A DNA stretch of 64,000 nt from NCBI RefSeq assembly GCF_937616625.2, contig NC_065575.1, positions 1,247,501 through 1,311,500 on the forward strand, in the 5' to 3' direction. Below are positions 32,981-46,038 of the stretch, piece after piece. Source of the DNA: Mercurialis annua. Lineage: Eukaryota > Streptophyta > Magnoliopsida > Malpighiales > Euphorbiaceae. Positions within the stretch are counted from its first letter, which is position 1. The number at the start of each line of letters is the position of its first letter. The notes beneath the pieces are model-generated. The model saw only the letters and a program-made list of their open reading frames with translations. It searched no databases and was not told the origin of the DNA. The translations under genes were made by a program, and so were the position numbers.

Positions 32981-33014
32981 ACGTTAACAAGAGCAGTCTT
33001 TCCTTCGAGATCAC
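32981..33014 (-). pseudogene. Possible relic of an SDR first exon
   Basis: The minus strand encodes DLEGKTALVN in one frame, with a base-level match to the HGKTALVTG part of the SDR exon 1 sequences (GGAAAGACTGCTCT shared exactly with SDR-1). The TGGTKG motif does not follow. It is only about 35 bp, so chance or a very small fragment remains possible. Confidence 0.4.
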
Positions 33015-33754
33015 CTAGTTTTGAATTCAATTTTGCCTCCCCAACTTTCATCTTTAATACCAAAAAATTAGCAAGGCTCAATAGTTTTTCTAAACCAAGC
33101 AACAAATTGACCATTATCTAGCAGAACAATCCCGTAAAATACCGATCTTTTCATAAATTTTTTTGAACACAACCAATGTATACTCCTGTACATAACCAAC
33201 ATAGATTTTTCTTCTATAGAAGAGAGATCAATAAAAATACACATCAATAATAAAAAAGAATTTAATAGATCTAGATATGCAATACAAGTAATTACAAGAT
33301 GGACAAAAACCTCAAAAATTAGCTTTGAAAAAAAAAATAGTCTCTGAATATGAAACAACCGTAAACGAAAAGCGAAAAGTAAACAAATCGCTTCTTTTAA
33401 CTTGAATGGACAATAAATTTTGACATGTATATAGTTTGATGCTTAATTTTAGTAGAGATGTAAATGGATGGCAAGTTTTAAGCAAGATTCATACCGTTTT
33501 TAAAATTATTTACCAATTTTTAACTTCATCTAGCATTAATATTCATTTCATTTGCAAATAAACTCATCTAATATACACTTGAATTAGTAAAATCAATTCC
33601 ATCAAAATAAAAAAAAAACATATCAAATGAATTTCTAAGTAAACTAAACAAAATTAGTATTCATTTACAAGTGAATTTCACAAAATTAGTATCATTTAGA
33701 TTTAAGTAAAAAAATAGTGTTGAGGAGCAGACTTACTGTTCTGTTGGAGCATTT
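33015..33754. other. Intergenic and TAF4 3' flank
   Basis: AT-rich, containing the presumed 3' untranslated region of the TAF4-like gene. A 96-codon minus-strand frame at 33068-33358 has no recognised family. Confidence 0.4.
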
Positions 33755-36700
33755 CTACTGGAGTCTCTCATACAATTTATAGAGGAGGGTAGAGTTCAAC
33801 ATCTGGGGTTCTCTTTCCAATGCTGCAATCACATCCTTGACAGATATGGATCGAGCCACCCGAGGTTGCAGTTCGATTGCTCGGCTCCTTCGGAATTTCC
33901 TTGCTGTTGCTGAAGAAAAAAACCGAGTCGAAAAAAACTAAATTAATGGTTAAAACAGGCTGTTCATTAGCATCTATTCTTCAAGTTGTCAAGCTTACTG
34001 AATGTAACTGCAGGGCTCCTATTTTCTGGTTCCTCAACATTCTTAACATCTTACCTGAACTGGAAACTGATGTTGCTTCTGTCCCGGCTTCAAGTTTTCG
34101 GCGAGCTTGCTCGGCCATGAGTTGCCATTTTGAAACCATGTCATCCACACCAGCAGCAGCCCGGGCAGCTATATTTGTTATCCTCATTTTATACTCCTAT
34201 ACCGTGTTTGCCAGCTTATTAACAGTTTCCCCAAAACTTTGAAATGCTTCTAGGGATGTGCATTATGTTCGAACTTAACCAAACTGATATTTTGATTTTT
34301 TTTTTCATAAGTAAATTAAACCAACTTTATATGTAAAAAAATATTTCAAACCAAATCAATCAATTCGACTGGTTTTTTGATTTGGTTTCTACTAGCATTG
34401 AACTGAAATTATTTTCTTCCAAAACCAAACCGAAAAACTGAATTTTTTATAAACTGAAACAAACTACATTTATCAGTTTGATTATTTTGTTTAGTTTGGT
34501 TTTTACGCATCCCTAAATGCTCCCTTTGTCTTCTTTGAAGGTAAAAGTTTAATGTTTAATTACTGACCGGTTTATACGATACATCAACTTGTTTCACGCA
34601 ACTTTCGCCTTTCTCCTTGTCCTGAGGCTGCATTCACAGGAATCAATACTGAGAAATTCAAGAACTGTATTACTTCAACATAGATAATCTACTATAGTAC
34701 ATGAATGACTTTATTTCCATGTGTGGTATTTTTCAGTTCCACAAACTTGAAAAAAATGTTTTAAAATGTCTTACGCATATAATATTACTTCATTAACTTT
34801 TCGAAGCATTTCTACCTCGGGATGCATTATCTCCGATTCTTCCCTAGCTTTCTTGTTCACTGCCATGATTTCCTGCCGTACATCTGAGGTAATTACAGTC
34901 CCGTGCCTAAGTTTCTCGGCATCCATCCGCTGCAGAGATCCAATTAAAATAAGGATAAGTATAAGAAAGATAACAAGCTAGCTATGTAATTAGAGTATAA
35001 TCAGATATCAGATCCTAGTACTGAATGAAATTTTACCTGCTTCGAAAGGCGGATCATGGTACTTATTAGCTCACACATTCTTTCCTCCACACACTGAGGA
35101 TTCAGTTTGGTAAGAAATAACGTTTTATTGTCTTTAAATAAGAAAGACTACGGAGCTAGCATCTCACCAAAGACAGGCATTGCTCCACATCACTGTTGAT
35201 ATTCTTCAAACCACATCTCACAACTGTAATGGACACGTATGAGACAATACGAGCTATTTAATTGATTTTTGCTCATTTGATAGAATTAAAGTGCATAGGT
35301 GAATAAAATTAAATCAGAAAGACCGGCAATCGAATAAGAAATTAACTGATCGCTGCCAACTTTTTCTCCAACGGAATTTTCTGCAAAATCATTCTTTCTT
35401 CGTCTTCTTGCACATTCCTCCGTGATGCTTCTGAAACTCGGCTGACCTCCTTCAAACCAGATATTAGCTGTTCTTGCTCTGCCTATTCAAGAAGTAAAAT
35501 TCCAGAAGATTTATGAACATCGTTTCGCTAACAGAGCAGCACAGATTACTTATAAACGACCATACTTGATAGTAAACACAGATAACATACCCTTAGATCA
35601 ATTCCACTAACAGAAGCGACATCATTGAGTTCTTCAATGCTTTGATATGAATAGCTCCCAGAAACTTTTTTCTTTTTTCTGTATACAATCCATAAATTAT
35701 GAATAAGAATTGGTATTACCAAAAAAATTCATCAAAAATATGAAAAGGGAGGCAATCTGAAACTCTCAAGTCATTTGATAGTTAACCTTAATGCTGGTGG
35801 CACGGAACCGAGCGCTTTAAGTGCCTTCTTCTGGCCAGCAGAAAGCTTGTTTGGAGGAGTGCTATTACCTTTGATTTCAGTAGAAGCAGCTGCAGATAGG
35901 GTCTGAGACCGTACCTGTTAAGCATGGAAACAAGACGAAGCTTACTAATTAGACATCAATGGCTTTCATAGGAAAATATTTTTCTTAACTTAGGGAGAAA
36001 TTACAAGTCCTGATACTGAATTGTGAAGTGAACAACTATAAGATCCCCACAAGACAAGACTAAAAACTTGATTTCTATATTGAAGTGTTATTAGAAATAG
36101 TTTAAAACTCCTGCTTCTTAAGGAATTAGGATTACTTCATGATTGTAAATCTCAATGCTTGTGATTTGAATTATTCAGTTTTCTGTCAATAAAATTTCTA
36201 GCAACTATGCCATCTTCTTGTTTTTGTTTTTCTCAGTCCCTACTCTATTGAACTCTTGTATTTCACTGATGACAGTATTATTTGTAGTTCATTACCTGAA
36301 TAGTACATACATCATCCATGGTTTAAATCATTTCTATGAAAAATGCAAAGAATCAATGAGATCTCAGCTAATGTAAGCGCAGAAGAAAAAGTTTACCTGG
36401 ATGTTAGGGTTTTGATTAATTGCAAAGGGTGTAGCAACTACATTTGTGGGCATCTTTCGATTAGTTGGAGATAAATCAGCAGCAGAAGGCTGCCTCATAA
36501 GAGAATTGTCTTTTATATTTCCTGTAACACATTCAGCAACAGTAAGTGCAGCAGACAGATCTTGAGGGTTGCAAAACTGGAATTTCTGCTGCTGCTTGGC
36601 ATCTTGATCAACAGGTTCTTGCTTCACATAATTTCTTGATGGAAATGGAGCATCAATTTTCCCTTTGTTTGTGGACAGTTCACATGACAAGTGGTCGGTA

Positions 36701-38424
36701 CTCTGGGACAAAGAACTGTTCCGTAATCTACTAAAATCAGCAGCAGAATTTGGCTTCTCAAATTTTGAGACATTCATCACGTTCCTTCCCTGTATTGAAC
36801 GCTGTATCTGAGTTGTATCCGTGGTTGAATGTGATATTTGCCTAACTTGTAAATCATGAGGATGTGACTTCATGGATGATCCAGAAGTATTGGCATTTGT
36901 TCCAGAATATGGGCGAAAAGTACTATTATTACTTCCATAAGCTGGAATTAAATTCTGTGTAGAGTGAAAATCATGCATCCTATCACGATTGAGCGTGCAA
37001 ATACTGGAGGAAGACAAATGGCTAACTTGCATTCTAGTGTCTGGTTGATGTTCCACCACCTCTCGAGATTTCTGAGCATTATTTTCCACCAATGTATAGC
37101 TAGAATCAGTCTGCATTTGGACTGCTGATGAGGCAGTAGAGCTAATAAGCAATCCCGCATTGTCTCGACAAGCAAAATCTTGACATTGTAATTGAGCCTG
37201 ATTGGAACCTGGCTGCAAATATAGATAGTTTACTTCTTTAGCTTGAAATCAAAAGGACTCATAAATTCATAATAATGACACCAAACCCATTGTGCAATTA
37301 TGCAATATAATTGCCATACTAAGTGCTCGGTTCCGTGCAATATTTTTTATATGCAAGTAAAATTGTTCTTTTAAATGTCATTTTTCTGAGATTAAGCAAA
37401 AAAACATGAAAATCAATAACACCATGCAAGCAAAGTTCGTAACAAACTAAAATAACAAAAATTCATGTAAGAGTCATCACACCAGTGTTTGAGGCTGCAT
37501 CTCTCTATCATTATCAAGAACAGGCTTTAAGGTCAGCAGTGATAGCTTATCCAATATCCGCTTCCCCGGACATTTTAGACTACCAGGCTGCTCCGACCCC
37601 ATAGCTTGTCGATTACCCATCTTATTGTGTACCATCACATATTGAGATTCAATGCCTGGAATTTGCTGCTGATTCTCATCAGCACACCATTGCTGTGTAA
37701 TCTGAGTCGCTAATAAGTGCTGCTCTTTTCGCTCCTGTTGCTGACTTGAAGCATTGGCATATTCATCTTGTTGGAAATCCGCATACAGTAAACAGGGAAT
37801 TTGATCAGTTTCACGAAACAAAACTGCAGTTCCGTTACAAATTTGCACACTAGTTACATCAATAAACATATATTCATAAACCGAAATTGAATGCAAAATA
37901 GTAAAAATACCAGAATCTTTAATACATTCAATAATCAAATGTTTTCAAACCTTTTAATTACTCAAAACCTAAGGAAACCTAATTTAAAACATCAAAACTT
38001 ACCCAAACTACAATTTCGCATACTTTTTTCTACCATTTCATCCGAAATTCAGCTCATAACAAAGCTAAACTAGCTCATAACACAGTATTAAAAAAATCAA
38101 TTTAAATTTAAGTTAAACAGCCAAACAGACTAATAACAAACGAAATAAATACCAGATGACGAGGCATTTCCTCCTCCGCCTCCTCCTCCGATATCACGAT
38201 TCACGGTAGCCTGAAATGCATCCACGTCAGCACCTGAATACATTCTTTGATCCTGTTAATACAAAACAAAACATAGACATCGATTAGTTATCTAATAAAG
38301 CAAAATAAACAGAAAATTTAATTTTGCACCAAATTTGGTTCAGTTGTACGATTGATAATGAACACGTAGGAAAGTAAGCGGTTACCTCATCTTCCTTCAG
38401 AAACTCCATTGGAGCAGGCTCCAT
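33755..38424 (-). CDS. TAF4: TFIID subunit 4-like protein, 745 aa (TAF4/TAF4b)
   Basis: General transcription factor subunit acting in the nucleus with TAF12 in TFIID. Thirteen GT-AG exons: 38424-38386, 38252-38153, 37823-37483, 37212-36397, 35914-35787, 35678-35591, 35482-35347, 35223-35168, 35093-35037, 34929-34789, 34627-34589, 34196-34055 and 33909-33755 (2,238 nt, all phases agree). The N-terminus has the conserved [16 protein letters not shown] motif, then a Gln-rich region with the first half of an RST-like domain ([12 protein letters not shown], near 145-158). The C-terminal TAF4 domain follows: [58 protein letters not shown] and a final [14 protein letters not shown]. The second half of the RST domain appears to be missing. 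Two broken copies lie elsewhere in the array. Confidence 0.9.
34251..34515. mobile_element. hAT-type MITE in TAF4 intron 11
   Basis: 265 bp with ends TAGGGATG and CATCCCTA, internal AACCAAAC/GTTTGGTT repeats, and flanking 8-mers aatgcttc (34243-34250) and aatgctcc (34516-34523), 7 of 8 identical. Confidence 0.85.
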
Positions 38425-39308
38425 TGATTCTGTATTACCTGCAAGCTCTGGAAAAACTTCAGTAACTGACTTCTGAAAGAATTGGAGAAACCGTTATTTC
38501 TGAGAGAAGAAGAATACTAAAAGGAAAAAAATTAAAAGAAAACGGCATCGTTTTGGGGTAATCGGGTAAAAATATCATTCTAATATACAAAAAAGGGGTA
38601 ACTGCACTTATGGTCCCTGAACTTTTTATTTATTAGTATTTTTTAGATTTGCAAAAATAAACCAATGTGAAGTTTTCAATTTTAGAATATATAATGATAA
38701 AAAATAAAAAATTATTGAATATTTCGATATTTAAATATTTATTATTTTTCTAAATATTTATTGGGTTGTTTTGATGTAGCGCAACTGCGTGGAATCATCA
38801 TTCTTAATCTTTTAACATCTCCTTTGTATTTTATTAACACATTACGAGTACCAAAAAAAATGTAATTTACATCATGTCATGTTCTCTAAAAGAACATATA
38901 ACAAAATGAATTTAATTATAAATTAACACGTGTTATAAAAAAGTTCAAGTATATTTTAGATTAACAATAATTATACACCAAATAATATTATTTCCTCCAC
39001 CATCGTCACTTGAGAAACTTTCAGTACAAATTATAATTCTTGGTATCATGAACTTTATATCTTGGTAATGTCAGCACGAACTATCAATTTTTTTCACAAC
39101 TCAGGATACCAATCAATATTCAGATAGAAGAATGTCATCAAAAAGACTACGAAATAATATTCCGATAGAAGAATGTCGATGTGAATGTCGGAACATTAAT
39201 TAATATTCTTCTCAACTTTGAATTTTATTTTATTACAAATAGATACTAGTCATAAACAAAAATCGAGATTGTATTGTATTGTTCCTTTGTGTTAATTGTT
39301 AAAATTTA
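38425..39308. other. Intergenic between SDR-3 and TAF4
   Basis: Contains the TAF4 5' region and the 3' flank of SDR-3. About 38,595-38,700 resembles one arm of a foldback repeat (gcacttatggtccctgaac). No gene seen. Confidence 0.5.
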
Positions 39309-40714
39309 TCAGAAAACAAAGCCATTTGCTGTCATGCCTCCATCAACACAAATGATTTGTCCATTTAATGTAGGAAGCTGCAGGCAAACATAAAAATGCT
39401 GTAACTGACGACACATCGTTGGCTCTCCTACACGATTAAGCGGAGTTTGAGCTAGAACCGACTTCAAAAAATGTTCGTCACTAAGAACCTGAAACACAAT
39501 AAATAACACATTAATAATATAAAGTATGTATGTTAATCCAACATATAGATGCGTTTATTGATTTTACCCAAATATTTTGATTTTATCAGTGATTTAATAA
39601 AAATTATTTAGATTATAGTTAAATTCGTTCAATTAAATCAGTTGAGTCTGACTTTACTCATTTAATATTTGTTTTTTTAATTATATTTACCTTTTCTTAA
39701 TTTAATTGAAGATATTTATTTACAATAAACAAAAATTCAGATCAAATGATTTAGCGGTTATCAAACTAGAGTGTTTTCACAAAGCATTGCCGGACTTTCA
39801 CATTTTTTCCATTTTAATAATCAAACTTTAATTTTACTAATGACATATCACAAAGTAAATTCAGGAAAAAAATTGCTCAAATGTCCGATGAAAAAGTGCA
39901 AATCTTCGTTATTTTGTGATGGCATTAAAAGTTAGTATCCGTTTTAAAATAAAATAAATATAGTTTGATAATCTTAACATAAATAAAATATGATGAATAA
40001 AGCAAAAATTCATCAAAAATCATTTAGTGACATACTGTTGTTAGTCAATCTGAAGTTTGATTAGCAAAATGTAAAAATTTAAAAGTCGATAACCGTTCTG
40101 TAAATCAATAGTTTGATGACTGCAAAATTTTGTAACCCCAACTACGCAATGTCTGTGATGTAAGCAAAATCAGACTCCATTAAAATAAAATAATTTAAAT
40201 CAAGTAAAAATTAATGAAAATTAATAAAAGTGGCACAGCAATAATTTGAAAAACATATAGCAAAAATGAGCAACACAGTTAGTCCTTATATCATCTTTAG
40301 CCCACTCACATGCCAAGCTCTTTGTGAGTTGGTTTATGCCTCCTGCATTACAAGATCCACACATTACACTAAACATGAAAATTCAAATTATACGTAACGT
40401 AATGAAGTGTATAATACCTTTCGTTACGGCGTAAATCGAGCCTGTGTTTACGGATACAACTCCGGCAACAGAGGATATAAAAACAATGCTTGCTTCTTCA
40501 GAAGCTTTCAGAAGTGGATATGCGAGTTGGCAAATATTGTATGCAGATTCAAGGTTGGTACTTACTGTAAATGAGAAATCTTCTGCAGCTACATCCAATG
40601 TTGGTTTTCTTGGATTTGTTCCCACGTTGTTTACCTGAAAATTGTCAGAATATTAGTTTATCTGTAGATCAGGACAACGGTTTATAAATTGAAACATAGC
40701 AGTAAGAAAAACTT

Positions 40715-40918
40715 TGCAAGTTGGATTTTCTCTTCGTCCAAGCGCTTGTGCATTTATGTGCCATTCGGGGGGTTCCTAGTTCAGGGAAAAACAGGTACGA
40801 TCCCGCTTTCCTTTGCCACTCAAGTGTACGGCATCTGCCGTGCTTAGGCCCCTTCTTCCCTTCCCTAATGAAAGAGTCCACCGCCAAATGTGTTAACAAA
40901 TTTCGTATATGGGGGTAA
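40715..40918. other. GC-rich island in SDR-3 intron 2, origin unknown
   Basis: About 200 bp with clearly higher G+C than the surrounding intron (blocks cattcggggggttcctag, ggcatctgccgtgcttagg, ccccttcttcccttcc). One minus-strand frame is open for 76 codons. Composition resembles plant mitochondrial DNA, so an organellar insertion is possible, but I did not recognise a gene. Confidence 0.4.
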
Positions 40919-41353
40919 TTTCTAAAGTATTTCTAAGTTTAAGATGAAAATTTACTTGTCCGCCATTCTAAATTGGAAAAAAGCCCCGGTTTACCAGACC
41001 ATATTTAGGCAAAGAATATAGAAAGTGAATGATACGAATGAAGGAAAATTACGAGTATATTCAGCTTTCCATCAAACACATCAGCAACAGATTCTAATAG
41101 CTTTTGTCGTTGAACTCGAGAGGATACATCACATACTGAACCAGACACATCGAACCCTTTTTCATGCCAATCATTTATGCATTCCATTAGATGACTTTCA
41201 TTTCTGGAGCACGTATGTACAACTGCACCAAGTCCTGCCAATTCTTCTACAATAGCAAGTCTGATATCACGTACACAGCAGTCAAGAAGCAAACATGTCA
41301 AAGAAATAAAACAGAATAGCAATTGAAACAAAGATCAATAAATGGGAAAAGAG

Positions 41354-41766
41354 GGGTAATTGATTCTCAGGGTACTCGATGTATCGCCTTAATGCATTTT
41401 AGTCACAAAACTTTGAATTGTTTTATTTTGGTCACTGAACTTTAAGTTTAATTTAAAGGATGTTTTCCGGCCAAAATACACAAGTGGCAGTCGGATTTTA
41501 CTTATTTTTGCCACGTGGTAATCGGGTTAGCTTGTTTTTCTTCAAATGCATAATTTCATTTTAGTGGGAAATTTTTTGACCAATTTATGCATGCATGGCA
41601 AATTTTCAGTCGAAAAAGGTAAACTCCGGCTGACACGCGTGCAATTTTGGCCGGAGAACCTCTCGATGAAATAAATTAAATTTGGTAACCAAAGTGAAAC
41701 AAATCAAACTTCGGTCATCAAATTGCAAAATGATGATATTTTGAGTATCCCGAGAATCAATTAACC
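41354..41766. mobile_element. MITE in SDR-3 intron 1 (MULE-like)
   Basis: 413 bp with inverted ends gggtaattgattctcagggtac and gtatcccgagaatcaattaacc, and a perfect 10-bp duplication gggaaaagag at 41344-41353 and 41767-41776. Confidence 0.9.
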
Positions 41767-41966
41767 GGGAAAAGAGAAAGCACATACCCAATTCCTTTGG
41801 TTCCACCAGTAACAAGTGCAGTTTTTCCATGAAGAGACCATCTAGTATCCTTATGCATGACTTGAGCTGGATGAACCGAGTATGATACAGTGAACCAAGC
41901 GGATTTACATTGTTTGCTGACTGCAGAAAATGGAACTGAAAGTGGAGCAATATTGTGCAAAACCAT

Positions 41967-43777
41967 GCTTAACAGGTTAAGAAATTGTAACAGATCAGTA
42001 AATTATAGTGATGCTTGTGATATAAAAGTCATGCAACTATATATATGACTTTTTATTTGGACATACAAAATGTTTTTGTCTATATTTGCAATAATGGCTG
42101 CAAAATACTGTTTTATGTTACTGTCATGATTGCCTGCTGCTGGCATATTTTCCTCGTCAAGAAGGCTCTATCAGTAATACAGTAATGTAGGTATGATCAT
42201 TCGGTTTAAATCCAACCGAACCAAATAGTCGGTTTGGTCAAACTTTTTGGTTCCCTTCGGTAATTTCAATTTGATTGCACTAAACAACATCAACAACAAA
42301 CAAAAGCCTTATTCCCAAGTTAATTGGGGTCGGCTACATGAATTTCCTTTTTATATTGGGTACGATTTGGGGCAATCTTTTCAGAAAGACTAGTAGTTTC
42401 ACGAACAGAACTGAAAAGCTATTCAAACCGAACCAAACCAAATTTATTGGTTCGGTTCGATTAGATTCAATTTTTGTACACCCCCTAATTTGATGAGGTT
42501 GCTTGGTTCCCTTGTATTATTTTACAAGAAAGGATTCTGTTATATTTATAATAACTGCATATGGGTAGGCTTACATATGATGGCTAAACCACTTCATGTT
42601 ATGGTCAGATTCCAAGGATAAGAAAACAGAAAGTTCTGAATGCTAAGGTATTATACTGGCAACAACAATGATTTGAATAAAAAAAGATCATTCCGGTCAC
42701 AAACTTATATCACGGAATTAAATAGATCTAATTTGATCAATCAAGATCAATCAAACCCACAATATATTAAAATACTGGGTTAAATAAATCCAAATTGAGA
42801 TTGAATAATACTAAATTTGGATTCATTCGACACACGCAGTACTATGACAAGGATAACTTTAGGATATTTAGTAATAATAAACTGAATACATCTCAAAATT
42901 TGCAGCATTGAGAAATGTTGTAGGATAATTTTTAACGCACGAGGTAACTTTTGATGGAAGTAACTAATGTACTAATTAATCACAAAATATGCTTGTAAAT
43001 TTTATTCCAGAGTTTTGGAGAAATTCGAAAATTAGAGTTATTAGAGGTAGAAATAAGCTCAATGAAGTCAATCTTCAAATACATATTCAAGACGAGTTTT
43101 TTTAATTTTTCTTTCCCAATAACGTGAGCTTCGAACTTGGAATTCTTAAATTAAAATAATGTATCTCTACCACTAGATTCTGTGTACCAAAATTATGTTT
43201 ATTTAACTAGTTTTAATAGGAAATAAATTTGTATAATTATCGGCTATATGTTGACCAGTTGGTTTTCATTAATAATTCAGCCTCCTCTGGCCATGAAAGA
43301 CTCTTCTAGACAATAATACATCATCATTATTAATATCTATCTTAGATATATTACTTGACATCTCAATAAAAGCCACTATTTAAAAGTTTACATTTCAATC
43401 TATCTCCAATTGCAATAAAGATTCAAAAGAATACAATAGCAAGTGCTGCAAGGCTTGTTAGTACATTTAATGAAATGCAAAAAAAAGACTCAAAATCAAA
43501 ATATACATCGAGTAAGAAGACATTAGTTCAGATAATAGTAGATTCGCATTCCATTTGGAAAACAGGAATTCGAAGCACCTGGTGAATTTTTTTTCCCCTC
43601 ATAGAAACTATTCTCAGATTACAAAAATTGTCAATGATATCATCAATAACATGACTTAATGCATAGTTAAGGGAGGGAGGAACTAACATGAATAAATGGA
43701 AGAAAACGTCAAAGCTGGTGAAACCTCCGATGTCTATCAGACTCTGAATAGATGCTAGGAAGATGAATTAACTACTC
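41967..43777. other. Intergenic between SDR-4 and SDR-3, with repeat remnants
   Basis: About 42,185-42,490 has hAT-like subterminal repeats (ggtttaaatccaaccgaacc, ttggttcggttcg, ending gtacacccccta). Inside it at about 42,286-42,385 is aacaacatcaacaacaaac followed by gttaattggggtcggctac, a dispersed plant repeat motif often seen near non-LTR elements. No gene recognised in the rest. Confidence 0.5.
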
Positions 43778-46038
43778 CTAACTTTGACCCGGGAAGAAAC
43801 CATTCACAGTCATCCCTCCATCTACGCAAATAATCTGGCCGGTAATGTAAGATGATGCAGGTAAACAAAGGAATGCCACAACAGATGAAACCTCTGTTGG
43901 CTCTCCGAGGCGCCTAAGAGGAGTTCTAGAATATACCTCTTCCAAATATGGCTTGTCGCTGAGGACCTGAACGAAGATGATATATATAGTCAGCTTATGG
44001 AAGAAAAACCATCAATCTTGATGAATCTTTTTATGTACATCTAAATGGACATGGAAACTGAAATAGAAACAGTGAAACATTGTTTTCAAAATATAAGAGA
44101 CGATAATGAGGGAGAAACATGTAGATAATAAAAAAAATAGGGATATAAAAAGTACACAATTTTACATATATCAAATTCTATTTATATAAAGTATGTATAT
44201 ATTCATGCAAATATTTTATTATGTATCTATGATGATTAAAAAATATATCATTCAAATATAATTAAAATTTAAGTTCGTAAGAAATAATATTGTAGATTAT
44301 AGATACTGTATTTTTAGCAAAAAAAGTTATTTATAGATGAAGTGTACCAACTAAGTAGCACGGAAACGGAAAACGGAAAACGAAACGGACACGGGAAAAC
44401 GGCATTTCTCTAAAATGAAGGATACAAAATGTAGGGGAAACGTGTAAACAGTAAAAATATAGGGATGTAGTCACAAACAATCGAACTAAAGCTTATCCAA
44501 CAAGTACAAGGAGATGAGAAAATTACTTGTTCCACCATAGAGGTTTTGATATACCAAGGTGCAACAGCATTACTTCTTATGTTGTCTTTTGCCCACTCAC
44601 AAGCCAAACTTTTTGTTAGTTGGTTGATTGCACCTAGGGAAGAAACAAAAATATTCAATCTTGGCTTAGACTGTTGTGAGTCACGGTACACGAATGTACA
44701 AAAAACACTCCGAGGTATGTAACCATTACCTTTAGTTGCTCCATGAACAGACATAGATTTTAGTGAGACAAAACCGGAGACAGAGGATGTAAAAACAACA
44801 CTTCCCTCCCCTGAAGATTTCAGGAGAGGATAAGCAAGTTGACTTAAATGAAAAGCAGAATCAAAATTGGTTGTCATGAGAGTAGAAAAGTCTTCAGGAG
44901 TGAACTCCACCATTGGCTTTCGAATGTTTGTTCCAACATTATTAACCTATAATAATGGAAACAATAAGGTATGGCTTTGAGTGTTAGTATGTCAAAAGGC
45001 AATGACGGAGTTACATCATTAACTAACAAATTCCACTTTTTACAAGTAGTTCCAACAGGATATCACTCTAAAATGCAATCTTTGTGCTTACGCACGGATC
45101 ATTTCCCTTAAACTTTAAAACTTCCACCAGAAATTGACTTCTTAATCATATAACAATCTGATCAGTTAAAAGTTTAAAACCCAGAGGCGCAAGAATGCAG
45201 CCACAACATGTACATATTACTATAAATAGGCAAATGAACATACATAATAATTAAAAAGAAACACATACATTTTACAAATTGGATAATTTGTATGCAGTTA
45301 TGCACTAAACATATGAACAAAATTTGAAATCTACGAAGCACAGACTCGTCGAAACTGTGTTATTTTAAGGTTTAGTATGTTAAAACGAAGTTTCCTATCC
45401 GAACGCCAAGTTCCGACACATTTCTGAAACGGAAAATGTTAGATTGAATAAAGTGTCCATGCTAGTTAACAAATAAGTAAGGAAGTTGGAAAATTTAAGA
45501 AACTTACAAGAATGTTGAGCTTGCCATTATAAATAGAAGATACAGTTTTCATAAGCTCCTCTCTTTGAGTTGAAACAGAGACATCACAAACAGACCCACT
45601 AATCTCAAACCCCAATCCATCCCATTCCTTCAAGCATTTCTTCAGCTCATTATCATTCCTGCAACATGTGTGCACTCTAGCCCCAAAGCCCACCAATTCC
45701 TCCACAATTGCCCGTCTATCAAACAACAATTAATCAGTCTACACATTTTCAGCATAATTAAGAAGCAGCAATAGAAAATGTGCATGAAAAACTTACCCGA
45801 TTCCACGAGTGCCACCAGTAACAAGAGCTGTTCTCCCATGAAGGGACCATCTGTTATTATTGTCATTATTTCTTGTACTACAAACTGCAGCCCTGTTCAT
45901 ACTGTTTGATATGCTTTGTAATGAAATAGGTTTTGGATTTGGAGGGTTGAATAAGAAGGTCAAGTGGAAAATGTTTGATTTTGCTGAAATTGAAAAAGAA
46001 GATTGGAAGTGAAAAGGGGGTCTGAGAGTGCAAGACAT
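43778..46038 (-). CDS. Tropinone-reductase-like SDR with probable plastid transit peptide, 320 aa (SDR-4)
   Basis: Five exons: 46038-45797, 45715-45508, 44946-44730, 44633-44527 and 43966-43778 (963 nt, phases agree). The first 60 residues are Ser/Asn/Pro-rich and low in acidic residues, typical of a plastid transit peptide, and the start ATG at 46038 is needed to include it. The core follows: [19 protein letters not shown] at 74-81, CCRN in place of CSRN, NNVG at 152-155, Asn177, Ser205 and Lys222. The position of the catalytic Tyr is His218 (SVHGATK). The C-terminus has [13 protein letters not shown] and ends FFPGQS. From memory the Arabidopsis gene At2g29260 encodes a similar long, plastid-type member. 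The reading frame is intact, so it is probably expressed, but ordinary SDR reductase chemistry is doubtful. Confidence 0.9.

Larger units (their letters stand above)
39309..41966 (-). pseudogene. Tropinone-reductase-like SDR pseudogene (SDR-3)
   Basis: Five-exon homologue of SDR-4. Exons 1 (41966-41788), 2 (41260-41053) and 3 (40634-40418) are intact, with TGGTKGIG, CSRN, NNVG and SIYAVTK including the catalytic Tyr and Lys. The N-terminus is about 40 residues longer than SDR-1 (MVLHNIAPLSVPFSAVS...) and could be a plastid transit peptide. Exon 4 starts at 40342 ([25 protein letters not shown]) but the following APWYIKT-type substrate loop is replaced by unrelated sequence and a stop. Exon 5 (39488-39309) has lost one base in the VGEP(N)DV region and gained one before NGQIIC, scrambling about 24 residues. 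A functional full-length enzyme looks unlikely. Confidence 0.85.
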
